Assembly (NCBI GenBank): GCA_023525975.1
Contig: CM042034.1
Span: forward strand, 62,012,279 to 62,076,278
DNA: 64,000 nt
Source of the DNA: Smallanthus sonchifolius
Taxonomy: Eukaryota > Streptophyta > Magnoliopsida > Asterales > Asteraceae
Direction: 5' to 3'
Part shown: one piece after another, positions 1 through 12,763 of the stretch
How positions within the stretch are numbered: the first letter of the stretch is position 1
Layout: every line of letters starts with the position of its first letter
Program-made: the position numbers and the translations under genes
Notes under the pieces: model-generated
Database searches by the model: none
What the model was told of the DNA's origin: nothing
Seen by the model: only the letters and a program-made list of their open reading frames with translations

Positions 1-540
1 ATTAGATTTACTATAAATACATCATTATACTTAAACCCTAATACCAGTTCTTGACTCCACAAGGTTTGCGCAAAAGGAGAAGGAGCACCCCCCCTTATTA
101 CGCTGTCCGCCACCACGGAAACCAGCCGGCCACTTGAAGCCGCCGTGACCGGCTACCGCTGCAGCTTGTCGCGAATCCCCACCAAGCCGACCCCACCCAT
201 CGCCGTCGTTTTCCTCCTTCGTGAGCCGAACTGGAAGAAACCCGTGAACTGGGTTCGACGATTGAGTGTTTTCGTGTAACGAGTTCGTTGTTGTCATCTA
301 GCGTGACGTTCTTTGTACCTGAGTGTTTCAACCCAACCCGGTTGTTTCGTCAAAGGTATAAACCCTAAACACTCTATGGATGCGTTTTATTTATTTATTA
401 TTGTCTAAACGCTGTGTAATCGGATCAATGTATGGAATCCATATTTGATCTGTTAATGGTACTATTAAATCACTTACGTTAAATATATCTGATTTATTTA
501 TTTAATTAGTTTAAATAATTAATGTTTTAAAACGTTAAAA
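1..540 (+). repeat. 5' LTR of Copia A, right part only
   Basis: Closely matches 19752-20277 along its whole length, with scattered substitutions and small indels. It contains a C-rich leader-like stretch around 85-240. The LTR starts before the window. Its end is placed at 540 because the two copies stop matching there and a PBS-like sequence follows. Open frames on either strand here are not conserved as protein and are treated as chance. Confidence 0.8.
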
Positions 541-556
541 CTGGTATCGTGATTCC
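541..556 (+). other. Primer binding site of Copia A (degenerate)
   Basis: TGGTATCGTG follows the LTR end directly. It resembles the plant initiator-tRNA-Met PBS (TGGTATCAGAGC) in its first seven bases and then diverges. Position supports the call; sequence supports it only in part. Confidence 0.5.
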
Positions 557-1876
557 CAACGCTAAATATACCTTTACGCGTGTTTAGACATAACTGTTTA
601 TTTTAAATAGATCTATTGTTTTATTTGTTAAAACTTTTGTTTGACAAAAGATCAAGCCTTTATCGTTTTGTTTGTGATTGTGTTTTGAACATCGAGCCCT
701 AGTGACCCGTGGTTTTTGTTTGTCATGTTTGTTTTTATTATCTTTGAATTTTATTTTTGGGTTATTTGGAACCCGGATGTAATATATAGGTTTCTTTTAT
801 TTATTTATTTTATTTTAAAAGTATAAAAGTTGTAAACCTATCAAAACGAAGATTTGAAGACATGGATTGACAAAGACGAGAGCTTAAAGATAGAGATCTT
901 GGACTAAGTGAGAGGCGACAAGTTTATTTTATTTGTTGTCCCTTAGACCGGTTTGGTTACTCGTTTGATGGCTCGAACGAAACCGAATAATCTTACTAGT
1001 GGCTCGATGGTTGTTTTGTATGTTTGTGGTTGACATAATTATTTAGGATAATAATTAAAACTGCAAATATTTTTATAAAAACATTTAACACAATCTTATA
1101 AAACGACGAGAATATTAAAAGGTTTAAAATTTCTCGAAATAGTAATTAAATAAAAGTAGTTTTTATTTAAAAGTAAAACAAGTTTTTAAATTTAATTGTT
1201 TTATTTAAAAACATATTTAAATTAATTAAAGGTTAATTAGTTTAAAATTAAGTTCGTGACTAACGACCAATTTAGAATAAAATAAGTTATTTAAAATTGG
1301 ACCGTGACGAGTGTTGAAAAGCGTTTCACGAACTTATATATAGTAAAATTGGTTTACTAAAATTTGCATGACTTATTTCATGATAGGCTTCTTCCAAAAT
1401 GTTTTTAACCCTTAACCGGTAAATTAAAACATTAAAGAAATCCCAACTATTAAAATCGATATTTCTGCGCAACCCTTAAATATGACACTTCAACTAGACT
1501 AAAACATTGATGTTAGTGAATTACCCAGCATTCGACGCCACGGTTTTGGTTAAAGGTAGGATTGCGATTCCTAAGTCACTTAGGCCGGTACTACAGTCTC
1601 AATTGAAGGACAAATATCACTTAAGGTGTAATTGAGGGAAACGTATCCAAAGCTTGACCTTGCTTGTCATGTCCCTAAAACTGAGAGTTGTATAGTTGAT
1701 ACAATCAGTAATCATTACCTACCTGTCTAGCTATGCTAGTGAAAAGTGCTTAGCCATTCACTGTAACATAGTAAACCATGATCTCATTCTTAATTATAAA
1801 TATTTTATCTTTGGGTCATTAATATAATTAAGATAATTAAAGCATGAAAATACTAAAATTTAATTGAATTTTGTAG
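557..1876 (+). other. Untranslated leader of Copia A
   Basis: About 1.3 kb of AT-rich sequence between the PBS-like site and the gag-like ORF. I see no ORF of note, no RNA gene and no inserted element. A leader this long is large for a Copia element. Confidence 0.5.
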
Positions 1877-2731
1877 ATGGCTCCGTCTGCTGATCCTGTT
1901 ATCCTAGAGCGTCTTAACGATATTATTAAAATCAAACTCGATGGAACAAACTTCTTGGAATGGTACTACAATCTAAAGAAAGTCCTTAGATATAACAAGA
2001 AGATGCATGTTCCTAAATACCCCCTCCCTAAGCAGCCATCTGAGGATGCTGGCGAGTTTGTCATAAATGCATGGAGCAAACTTAAGGTTGATACCCATGC
2101 TATATCAAACCTTATGCTAGCATCTATTGACTCAGAGATTAGAAAATCACTTCGAAAGTTGTCTGATTATGACATGATTTGTAACTTGAAGGTAAAATAC
2201 CATCAATATTACAACATGGATTTTTCTCACCCTTTAATGTCACACATTAGAGACGTTGCCTTAAAGAATCTAGAACGTGCTGTGGTCATGGAAAAGAAAG
2301 CATCAGACATCAAGAAAGCATGCATTCCCATAGATGATCACTTGATCATAGATATTACTGTTGATAACGCATTTGACGACTATAATTGGGAAGGGAATCC
2401 CCCTAGTTGTTATGACTATGTTAGAGGTTTCATCTCTCATTATGCCGAGTGGGTGCCCGATGATGCTTTAAGGATGTCATGCTTTATTGATCAGATTGAA
2501 AGAATAGGGATTTATCCTAGTAACATCATCTTAAAAGCTATGATCAATGATGATCTTCACTTATGTTTCACAAGTAAAAGGGTACCGGTAATGACTGTCC
2601 AGACCGGGGATAATGGCATAGCTATTGATGAGACCAAAGCGAATATCTCTAAAATGAAGCGTTGTGTTAGAAAATTGCTCGAAGCTGCTGAAGCTAGTGA
2701 TTGGATATATGCATATACTCCTGGTATCTAG
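1877..2731 (+). CDS. gag-like protein of Copia A
   Basis: An intact 284-residue ORF starting at the first ATG after the leader. Residues about 21-45 (LDGTNFLEWYYNLKKVL and following) match the start of plant Copia gag proteins of the UBN2/gag-polypeptide type, where a 'DG-NF-W' segment precedes a Lys-rich stretch. A later segment near residue 200 (SCFIDQIERIG) resembles the conserved 'S-I-DQLERLG' part of the same gag family. The middle (about 115-195) does not resemble gag I know. There is no CCHC zinc knuckle and no protease behind it. Expected role: capsid-like particle formation in the cytoplasm. It is the only long uninterrupted frame in A, which may mean it is the only protein A contributes. 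Confidence 0.65.
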   Translation: MAPSADPVILERLNDIIKIKLDGTNFLEWYYNLKKVLRYNKKMHVPKYPLPKQPSEDAGEFVINAWSKLKVDTHAISNLMLASIDSEIRKSLRKLSDYDMICNLKVKYHQYYNMDFSHPLMSHIRDVALKNLERAVVMEKKASDIKKACIPIDDHLIIDITVDNAFDDYNWEGNPPSCYDYVRGFISHYAEWVPDDALRMSCFIDQIERIGIYPSNIILKAMINDDLHLCFTSKRVPVMTVQTGDNGIAIDETKANISKMKRCVRKLLEAAEASDWIYAYTPGI

Positions 2732-5118
2732 GAAACTTTTCCATTGTTTCTTTATCGCTTAAAAGTTAGACTTTTAACGTATGCAAACTGGTTTTTTGTA
2801 AAGACAAAAGAAAAGAAGGAAAGGAAGAAGAAAAGAAAGACGGACACAACTTGAAGATTACTTCGAGTTGTTGATTACACCATTTGATGATGTTATCTTA
2901 TTTTTGTTTGGAACAAATTTAAATTCCGGATTTATTTTCTTTTGAATGTTGCTTGATTATTTTAAGTATGACTTATTTAAATCTTTAATGCATTATGGTT
3001 GTTACCTATAATGAATTAAGAATTCATTATCATCTGTTTGACATGAAGACATGTGAGACATATTATTCAAGTCCATTAGAAAATTAATTAGATCGGATCT
3101 AATAGTTGCCTTGAAACATATTAAGTCTTATAAAAGATATATATGAGATATAAATGTTTACATATGACTTTATGATTGAAATAGTTTCAATAAATTCCTC
3201 TAGAAACGATCTTATGAGATAAAATATAAAAGAGAGATAAGAGTTATCACTACTATAAGACTAAGTAGGTAGTCATACAAAGCAGCTGCACAAAATCCAA
3301 ATCACTAGCCTTGAGCAGTAACGTTCATCCAGAACAGGTATAAAGATTCATATGGGATATGAATATAAAAGAGACCTATGAACAAATAAGGATAGGATGT
3401 TATGAACCCTTATACGAAATAGTTTCGTCTGCTGCCTTAATAAATACTTCAATAAGATTGAAACTATTCATAACCATGATATACCTGATTCTTGAACAAG
3501 AAACAAGTGTTGTTTAAAGTTCTGAATAAATAGTATTATTCAATTGCATAGACATAAATATTTCATATACAGACATGGATCAGATCCTAGAAATATATAT
3601 ATAAAGGTTAATCGTAAACAAAAGATGTGAACTTTTGCATTTAATAAACATGTATATGTTTATCATAAGCAAAATATGAGATCTTTTACAATTGATAAGT
3701 ATATGAAACAAAATATGAGATCTTTTACAACAGACTCTAAGGATCATACGATGAAAGAATGAGATTCTTTAGTTAAATCATCCACTGATGATCCAAACAC
3801 ACAATTCATTTATGACAAATAAAGATTTGATCAGACTACACATGAATGAGATTCATCTAGATGTAGAAGTTGTTTTAGAAACAACAAATGGATCGTTAAT
3901 ACTAGAAGCCTAACAGATTATCAAAGGTTTATAAAATAGGAATTGGATTCCAAGTTATCCTTAAAAGGAAACATATTACAAGTCTTTGAACAGTTGAACA
4001 AACTAATCAACATGAACATGTATTATGAATACTAGGATGTTCTTGTAATAAATTAGCTTCAAGAAAAGTATTGAAGTCTAGATATGTCTGAGACCATTGA
4101 ATCATTGGAACTAATATGATCATTTCAAGTAAGATTCAATATGATAGATGCAAAGGCCAGTGGGAGTCAATACCTACAACAATAAGAATGTGTAAGAGAC
4201 ACATTATTAAGAGGAGTGTATAGTGATACACATAAAACCACAGATAAGGATGATAAGTGTTATCATAGAGTGTATAATGATACACAAAATAAACAAGGGA
4301 TTATAAGTGTTATCATGGAATGTATAGTTATACATTACTGAATATTTTTTAAATATAAAGTATCTTTAGAAGATAAATTCCAAAACTAGCATTGATTGCA
4401 TTCATATATATATGATATATAAGAGGGAAAGATTCTAAAGTAAGAATCGCAGCAATCAATTGACATTAATAAAGATGTCTTAAATGTTTTTGTGACAAAG
4501 ACACATCGTTAACATTTCTGTTAACATTATCCATAACCCATAATCATTGGGATAAGATGAAAATGAAATGGTTCATAAAGTATCATCTAAAAGGATAATG
4601 AGAATTGTCAATATTTTTCATATGATGAAAATTTTTTAAATTTAGTTATGACAAAAGGAAAATGATAATGCTTGAGAAGCATATAATGAAGATCATAAAG
4701 TGTTATGATAAGACAATGCTATCTTATTGGATAAGATGCTAAAAGTACCAATTTTTGACTATCAAGAAGGGTTCTTGGAACAAGATCATAATTAGTTCTG
4801 ACAATCTATTAGTCAAACACAACGATCTTAAAAGGTTAAGACACGAACACCATAATATGATTATTGAGAAGGATTACATGATACATTATATGATAATGAT
4901 TGGATGATACATCACCGTTATCTGATAGAAAAGTTCGATCAACAACATTACACAAACATGAGATGTTGTGACCTGGAAACATTAGAATATAATATTTTGA
5001 AAAAGTTTAAGATAACTTCGAATAGTTTGGAAAGAAGTTCCAAAAGAGAGTTTTCCATCGTTAAGTTTCATTAATGGGGTCATGATACTTGGAGACATCA
5101 TGATAAAACAAAATTCAC
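2732..5118 (+). other. Non-coding interior of Copia A
   Basis: About 2.4 kb without a long frame on either strand. It is AT-rich and full of short recurring phrases, for example 'atgagatctttta' near 3675-3730 and a repeated 'gtgttatcat' phrase near 4257-4315. A pol gene would be expected here. I cannot recognise one, so it is either decayed beyond reading or was replaced. Confidence 0.5.
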
Positions 5119-5175
5119 ACATACCAATATCTAGCTGACCCATTAGCTAAACCTATACCTCAATTTGTGTGAGGA
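5119..5175 (+). pseudogene. Relic of Copia RNase H C-terminus
   Basis: One frame reads TYQYLADPLAKPIPQFV then a stop. 'ADPLTKPL' is a well-known motif near the C-terminal end of plant Copia RNase H, and it lies where the end of pol should be. The frame before and after is broken. The short match limits certainty. Confidence 0.55.
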
Positions 5176-5933
5176 GCATGTTGATAGGTGATAGAAATGC
5201 CAGAATTGAGTTTGATTAGTTAGTATTTGGTGTTTTCGAACAATATAGAAATATTGGTATTTTATATTGACTTAATGGTTAAGTGCATTATAAATAGATG
5301 TTTCTATGATTCGATATTTTATACGTTTTAGAAATCCATGAATATTGTGTTATATTCTAAATGTCCGTAGTCGATCAGATTCATGGGAATCAAGCTGAAC
5401 ATAAGACTATTGTGAATTGGATGATTGGTTCATTAGGAATGAAGGGCCAAATGGTTGGACGCCATGTTCACAGATAATCAATAGAGAATGATTATTGAAC
5501 GTAAGTCACTTCAAAACTATCTTCATGGATCAATGTCTTGAGAAGTTTTGAATATGGTAAGATCTATTGATCCTTCGACCCGAGGTACGCGCTAGAATTA
5601 ACTCTGAATAAAGTTTATTCCTTGATCTTATCTAATGTTGTACCTTAACAGGCAGTAATAAGGATATAATCTGGAGTAATCTGAAGTTAAGTGGGAGTTG
5701 TACGTGGCCAAAGGAATTCTGTTATCCTTTGATTAGGATCTGGACATTCTGGCGCCCTCGTTGATTCAGACTGGTATAAATTGAGTGGCCACGAACAAAC
5801 TAGAGTAGTTTGTTTAGACCATCTTTGAATTGGAGAACGAGAACAAGAATAGTTGAACCACATATGAGAAGTAACTTATATCCATGTTTCATGTTCAACG
5901 AATGACCTAAACAAAAAGGACACACCCACACAT

Positions 5934-5970
<37 letters not shown>

Positions 5971-6129
5971 GATATGTATTTACCATGGCTATTGTACTTG
6001 GTTAAGTAAGAGTTACTTGAACACAAGGAACTAGTTGATGATTCTAAATACGTCATACCTTGTTAGGGGCAGTGATATGCAGCTAGGCGTCCACCACTGT
6101 CTACGTTGACCTGATTAATCGATGAATTG
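5176..6129 (+). other. 3' non-coding region of Copia A
   Basis: Sequence between the RNase H relic and the insertion point of B'. It includes a PPT-like AAGTGGGAG at 5691-5699, the same core as the real PPT at 18943-18951 but not followed by an LTR. A (CA)n/(TA)n microsatellite lies at about 5932-5971. No ORF. Confidence 0.5.
5932..5971. repeat. (CA)n(TA)n microsatellite
   Basis: A run of CA dinucleotides passing directly into a run of TA dinucleotides. Confidence 0.9.
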
Positions 6130-7430
6130 TGTAAGGCCCCAAACCCGGGAGGCCTCACTTGTTGGATTTACTCATTCACAAACAGTTCTTAAACTTGAAT
6201 ATCAAATAACGCAATGGAAAACTTTCATTTAAACATAACAGTAACATCGTCAAACATGCGAAAGCATAAACATTATCTAAACATAACATAACGGGATGCC
6301 AGACTTCATAGATCGACCGGGTAACTCTTCATCGCTTGCCAAGCATCACCATCCATCTCCCATACATGCCCTTAACCTGAATGTGCATACTAAAAGGTCA
6401 GCTACGCTGGTGAGTTCTAGTTTTAACATAAAACGTTAACTTCAAATATTTTTCAAAAACATAACATCATACTTCATTTAATAAAAGCGTACGTAAAATA
6501 ATGCAATAATAAGAACATAACACATCGTAACTCATAAGTCAACGAACATATCGAATCTATTCCTTCTCGTAACCGTCAATTCCAAACATCGCATACTGGC
6601 GGAATAACCTAAAGATCACCACCGCTAGGCCCATCAACACCGTACTGTCCTTCGGGTGAAGAAATCCTAGGGCGTGATACTTAGGTCATTCAACACCAAA
6701 CTTCAAGTACGACATTACAAGGATGACACGTAACAAACTTCAAGCACTGCACCCCGTAAGGCACAAGTACCAAACATCAAGCGCGACTACCCCGTAGGGT
6801 AAATCGTACCAACTTCAAGGTTCACGATAATCCACTTGGTGACCGTCATCACCCCAGTTGTACAACAGTTGGCCAGCCACAAAGGCCCCAAAAGGTAAAG
6901 GCCCATAACATACATCCCATACCTATAACCTTCATTCCCTAAGGAATAATGACAGATTCGTTTGTTTGTGACTTTCGTAAACATTCACTTCTTTAACTTC
7001 AAAACTTCAGTTAAAGCATTCGTACGTTTTATTAAAAATCATTCATTCATTCATAAACTTCTTTTGGCAAAATATTTCATAAACACTTCTTTCATAACCT
7101 TTCCTTCCAAAACATCGTTCATAAACATTATTTTATAAAACGTCACATACATCATTCATAAACATCGTTTTATAAAATAGTCACATTGTAAGTATGCACA
7201 CCAGCCCAAAAATATTATTTAAAACATTTAAAAGAGGGCTTCTAGAACTCACTTGATAAGCTAGTCTCAGTTGTCCTAATTAAAGGCCAAACAACGTCAC
7301 GTACAATCTGGAATGAGTAGTTAAATACACATCAGACCTAATCCCAACTCTAACGGGTTAACCATACTGAATTAGGCAAACATACTGACTTCACTAACCA
7401 GCTATATATACCCATAGACCTAATTCCTGC

Positions 7431-7632
7431 CCACTTAGCAAGTGCGCAGGGCCTTGTTCTTGCGTACTTAATAAGTACGCAGGCTTTGCTTCTTGCGTAC
7501 TTGATAAGTATACAGGACCTGCTTCTTGTGTACTTGATAAGTACGCATGACCTGCTTCTTGTGTACTTGATAAGTACGCATGACCTTCTTCTTGCGTACT
7601 TGATAAGTACGCAGGACCTGCTTCTTGCGTAC
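7431..7632 (-). repeat. Array of GCGTACTTNNNAAGTACGC words in LTR B'
   Basis: Six to seven copies of a near-palindromic 19-mer, with several neighbours exactly 33 bp apart. Typical spacer: AGGACCTGCTTCTT. Units differ by one to three bases, for example GTGTACTTGATAAGTACGC. The array creates a repetitive open frame that is not a gene. Confidence 0.9.
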
Positions 7633-7953
7633 AGATCTGATCACGTTAAGATCCCGACTTTTTACATTAAAAATGTTCGTTTTTCCTTCTAGATGCTAGA
7701 TCTATGTTCATTTTCAAGTTTTATACGTAAAAACATTGCCTTTTCATCCAATACCCGAAAACCCCAAAGTAATCAAAAACTTAGATCTAGGCCAAACCGT
7801 TACCTGTATCAAGCTTCTGATTCGGAGGTTATCTGTAACACCCCAAAAATAGTAAATTAGTAAATAATAACGCGATACAGACTTAATCGTCATAAAACAA
7901 AAGAAAAACGGATGGGGTTGGGCTCGGCTCCAACAGACCGAACGGAGCCCAGG

Positions 7954-7960
7954 TATAAAA
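7954..7960 (+). promoter_or_regulatory. TATA box of Gypsy B 5' LTR
   Basis: TATAAAA within CCCAGGTATAAAAAAGGCC. It is conserved in the 3' LTR at about 16794-16800. It is followed by a pyrimidine-rich stretch with a plausible start site about 30 bp downstream. Confidence 0.65.
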
Positions 7961-8337
7961 AAGGCCAAGACAGCCTTGAATCTCTCATTTTCCACAAACA
8001 CTTGCAAGCTAGAGAGAGAAAGGAGAGTCGGGTCTAGAGAGAGAAAGTCGACGGATCGACACGAAATTGAAGGAGCACGTTACTACTGAGCTCGTGAGCA
8101 AAACCTCCGAATCAGAATCACAATCCAGGTAACGATTCGACCTTAAACTGAGTTTTTCTTCGTTTTGGGATTTTTCCGGTTTTAGCTAAATAGGAGACGT
8201 TTTTATGGATGAAACTTGAAAATAAGCTTAGAACTAGCATCTAGAGTGAAAACCGCACCTTTTGATCAAAGAAAGTTGTAAGATTAGCATGATCGGATTA
8301 ACATGCAAAATTTCGGACTTGTCCATAAAACAGGTGC

Positions 8338-8540
8338 TGCGTACTTATCAAGTACGCAGTAGGGACGTCCTGCGTACTTACCAAGTACGGAGGAGAAAGA
8401 TCATGCGTACTTACCAAGTACGCAGGTACGCAGGAGAAAGATCATGCGTATTTACCAAGTACGCAGGTACGCAGGAGAAAGATCATGCGTACTTGTCAAG
8501 TGCGCATGAGCAAGGCCCTACGCACTTACTAAGTGCGCAG
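8338..8540 (+). repeat. Word array in 5' LTR of B (six units)
   Basis: Six copies of the GCGTACTTNNNAAGTACGC word. Spacings are 33 or 41 bp; the 41-bp ones contain an extra GGTACGCA. The last two units vary to CAAGTGCGC. The array lies about 380 bp downstream of the TATA box, so it would be transcribed and could form a series of hairpins. Confidence 0.9.
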
Positions 8541-9784
8541 GCAGCAGACCAGTAAGTAAAGTCAGTATGTTTTGAATGATTAAACCGCTAGAGTCGGGGT
8601 TGAGTCTGATGTGTATTTAACTACCTACTTCAGATCGTACGTGATATTGTTGGACCTTTGTTTAGGACAACCAAGACTAGCTTATATGGTGAGTTCTATG
8701 TGCCCCCTTCTATCTTATGTGAAAAAAGCTTATTAAATGTTTTGGGGCTGAAATGTATACACTAAATGAATAAATGATATGAATGCTAATGTGATCATAC
8801 GTGATATACTAATATATACTTATACATATATGAGAATGAATTAAGAACAAAGAATGAAACGTATGTTTACAAAGAATAAATGAAAGAATGGCATAACGTA
8901 AATAAATGAAATCTTGCTTTATAATTATTTATATTGCATGATATGAATGTATGTATACGTTATGGACGAAAACGAAGCTAACGGCTACTTTTGTAGATGG
9001 ACGACCACGTGACTATTTTGCAACCAGGAAAGATACGTTCCTACGTAAGCTAGGACGTACAAAAAGCATAAATGGGCTGTCGAAGTAAATGCTAAAATAG
9101 TATAATGGTTGCATAAACAATAGTTCGCGTGGGAAACGGATGCCTTAGGGCAGACGGGCGAATATGACGGACTACGACGGTAGGACGGGTAAGACAGACG
9201 GCCGAAGGTTGGCCGGACCATAGTTAAGGCGGACGGTTTCTAGTACCGGACGAGAAAAAGGGCTACGACGGTAGCTTAAGTGTGTATGTCTTTGTGATAT
9301 ACGCACTAAAAGACGGGTTGATCACCCTTATGTGTATGACCAATGAATGTAAAGGAAAGAAAAGGTGAATGCATATCTACGTAGTCACATCAGAATGAAG
9401 AAAGAAAAGTAAAAGCTATGAATACGTATTTATAGAAATGTATGTATATAATTATGTATACTTTTAAAGAAAAGAATGAACATACTTAATAGTTTTAAAC
9501 TAGAACTCACCAGCGTTAGCTGACTTTTAGTATACATTTCAGGTGCAGAAAGGAAGGGTCGTGCGAAGGCGTGAAGGTTACCCGGCACAAGGCTGACATC
9601 CTACTTTTATATATGTTAAGACAAATGTTATGTACTTAATTTTAAAGACTTCCGTTGTCATGTCATGTCATGTTACATTATGTAATGAATGAATTCGAAT
9701 GTTTTAAATTTAAGCTCAGTAATTATGACTATGTTTATAAGTAAATCCAACAAGTGAGGTTACCCGGAAAATGGGCCTTACAAG

Positions 9785-9797
9785 TTGGTATCAGAGC
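9785..9797 (+). other. Primer binding site of Gypsy B
   Basis: TTGGTATCAGAGC starts three bases after the LTR end. It matches the 3' end complement of plant initiator tRNA-Met, the usual primer for plant LTR elements. Confidence 0.93.
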
Positions 9798-10126
9798 AAT
9801 AGTTTGAGAGATTCAGACATCCCTAAATGTCTGGACTCAAGCTGATTATGGGACCAACGCATGGGTAACCAACGCCAACGCCAGCACGATAAGTAAGTAC
9901 TGAAGTTAATGCACTTGGATTAGAATAGATACCTTAACTTAGAACAAATAGATGTCAATGTCACAACCGATTTGAAGAGTTTTGAACCCGAAAAGCAATG
10001 TAAATTAGTAATCACAAACCGGTCACTGTAATTAATAATTTACCTTGCTCGTACTGTTCTAAAACTATGATCTGAAGAAATGACACTGATGTATTCCCTT
10101 TACGTATCAGAAAATTCTAGAAAACT
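9798..10126 (+). other. Leader between PBS and gag of B
   Basis: About 330 bp with no long ORF, ending at the gag ATG (10127). Confidence 0.6.
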
Positions 10127-11396
10127 ATGGCAAGTAGAGGAAGAACTACACGCCAAGGCGGCCATACGGGCCGAGTAGGTAGACCGCCATTGAATCAAAG
10201 ACAAGAGGAAAAAGAAAGCATGCACATGAAATACACCGAGAGAGTGCATGGCACTAATGTGACCCCACTGGGAGGTGACAATGAAAGGGCACTACGATTG
10301 GAACCCGAACTTAGGGATGCAATTGCCCGTGAGGTTGTACTGACACTGAAGAGCATATTGCCTGGTCTGTTACCTGAGACACAGAAAAGGAAATGGGAAA
10401 ACGTGTCTAAGGGATCTGTAAAGGGGAACTATACAGCTGAGGCTAAGAAGCCAAGAACTGAAGAATACGAGGCTTGTAAGAAATGTTTGAAGAAACACCA
10501 AGGCGAGTACGTAGTTGGTTCCACCATCTGTTATAGGTGTGGGAAGGCGGGGCACTATTCTCGTGAATGTTTAAGAGACACTAAATGCCAAGGTTGTGGA
10601 CTATTTGGACATCTGACCAAGAATTGCAGGAGAACCAGACAATCTGGTTCAGGAAAAGAAAAGGAACTGCCGAAGGCGAGGACTCGAGCCTACGCCCTGA
10701 CCGAGGAGGAAGCAAAGGGAAACCCTGACGTTGTGTCAGGAACGTTCCTAGTTAATGATGAACATGCTACTCTTTTATTTTACTCTGGTGCTAGTAAAAG
10801 TTTTATATCCAATGTATTTAGTCGTAAACTAGGATGCACTATCAACACCATAGTAAAGGCCTTTAGCGTACAAACTGCCGTTCGTAAAAATTCGGCAGTA
10901 TTTCAAGTAACAGATGATTGCATCATAGAAATAGAGGGTCATAAGTTCCCTTCTAGATTATTCCTTCTTACCTTAGGAGGATTCGATATAGTATTGGGTA
11001 TAGATTGGCTAGCTGCCAACAAAGCTCAAATCATATGTAAACGTAAGAGGATACACCTCAAAGCTACTAGCGGCAGTCTAATTACGGTTCATGAGGATTG
11101 GAATTGCACGATGCCGAACATCATCTCGATGATCAAGGCCGAAAGTTACATGAGGCGCGGCTGCGAAGCTTATCTGGCATATGTTATTGATGATAGAACG
11201 AAAATGAATGAACTCAAGAATGTACCCGTGGTGTGCAACTTTCCAGAAGTATTCCTTGAGGATCTACCTGGATTACCACCCGATCGGGAAATAGAATTTC
11301 AGATTGACTTATTTCCAGGAGCTGAGCCCGTTGCCAAAGCCCCCTACCGATTGGATCCGTCAGAAATGAAAGAATTGATGTCTCAACTAGAGGAAC
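10127..11396 (+). pseudogene. gag-protease (5' part of pol) of Gypsy B
   Basis: Open for about 423 codons until solo LTR C begins. A basic N-terminus (1-60) is followed by two CCHC zinc knuckles: C135-x2-C138-x4-H143-x4-C148 and C154-x2-C157-x4-H162-x4-C167, which bind element RNA. The usual capsid core (the WW-containing Retrotrans_gag region, roughly 150 residues) is absent between about residues 85 and 95, so gag carries an in-frame internal deletion. The aspartic protease follows. Its active-site Asp-Ser/Thr-Gly reads Tyr219-Ser-Gly, so the catalytic Asp is lost, while the later 'FDIVLGIDWLAANKA' segment is normal. The frame ends in the RT-proximal linker (SEMKELMSQLEEL). Confidence 0.85.
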
Positions 11397-12763
11397 TGTC
11401 ACACCCCAACCGATGGCGGAATCATCGGGGCGGGACATGTAGACTGTTCATGAGCACAAGGTTGACTAAATTGTAATATATTAAACATCAATTTCATTTC
11501 AAATAATCCAAACACAACCAAATCCAAGAAAGAACATAATTTGAAATACATAAAATCCTTTATTCAAATTAACTAAGTCCCAAAGCCTATGTGATGCAAA
11601 TCTTGATCAAATCACACATTAGTACCTGAAACATGAATAAAATAAGGTCAACTAAAAAGTTGGTGAGCATACACAGGTTTGTATATAGATAGCATATAGT
11701 TTGTAAATAAACAAATCCTTACATATCATGATAAAATAAGGCATTTATGAGGAGTAGCTATTGTATAACAAAGTACAATCAAACCTTTGTAACTAGCATG
11801 CAAAAATTATGTTGTCGATAACAATCACCCTACCTGGGTGGGTTTGTCAGACTCAATAGATCTATCATTGTTTACCGTCGGCTTGAATAGTTAATGATTG
11901 CACATAAATCGCACACAAAAGTTAGCACAACTAACACTCGGGAATAAAGCTCAAATTGCACGCATGAATGTGAAGGGGATTTGTATTTGTGTAGTCTGTG
12001 TAAATGCAAACAATAGTATTTGTATAATGTTCATGTTCCACCCCAAAAAGTGTAAAAGAGTAAAAGGGGCTATGTAATACTCACATGATTTGAAGGCGTA
12101 GCTAACACGAGATACTAGATAGAAACGGGGTCCTCGTAATGCACAACGTTAACCTAGAGTGCAATATGTATTGAATCAATAGTGTGCACACTAGTCTATG
12201 TCTAAGTCTAAGGTTATAATGGATGTGTGTATAAGGAATTTTGAAGTTGTAGGTGTTACTGGGTTGTACTTGAATGGTGTTGTATAAAATTTGGGTTTGG
12301 AATAACTAAATAATAAAATTATTATTTGTTTACTTAGTTATAAAAATAATGTAATTATTAGGGGTGATTAAGTATAACCTAAACAAATAGTTTTTGTTTA
12401 AATGTAAATTAAATAATTGTAACCTTATTTATTTATTTATAAAATATGTAACTTAGTCATTTAGTTATAAAAATGTATTAAATGTTTTTATATTAAATAT
12501 AAATTCCTTTAATTTATTTGCATAAGGATGTTTAAATAAATTGTATAAACAATAATTAAGTGTAGGGTTTAGCAATAAATATAGATTAAATTTTGTAAGT
12601 TTTAAATAAATAATTTCTATTTATTTTAGAGTAGAAATTTGATCTTTTTAAATAACGTTAATATAAATATTTATAAAATCAATTCTTTTTATTTAAAAAT
12701 TAATTTGAAATACTTATTGTTTTTAAACTATGAAAATAATTATTCTGCCAAGATTTTTCTCGC

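Larger units (their letters stand above)
7834..9782 (+). repeat. 5' LTR of Gypsy B
   Basis: 1,949 bp, TG...CA ends, closely matching 16674-18666. U3 is short: a TATA box lies only 120 bp in. The transcript leader would contain AG-rich repeats (8011-8044) and the word array (8338-8540). Confidence 0.95.

Noticed and set aside
5691..5699. A second PPT of Copia A
   Set aside because: AAGTGGGAG is present, but no LTR start follows; the true PPT abuts the LTR at 18954.
7431..7692. Periodic repeats that resemble a CRISPR array, here and at 8338-8540, 17177-17413 and 43926-44016
   Set aside because: Spacers are nearly the same sequence from unit to unit, units are palindromic words inside LTRs, and the genome is a plant's. 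No cas genes.
8262..8555. ORF with repeated Arg-Thr-Tyr-Gln-Val-Arg, also at 17102-17428 and 7486-7692
   Set aside because: It is the translation of the word array in an LTR; the two LTR copies differ in length and the frame has no gene context.
11214..11438. Antisense ORF in protease and solo LTR C
   Set aside because: A shadow of the gag-pol frame; it crosses the insertion boundary at 11397.
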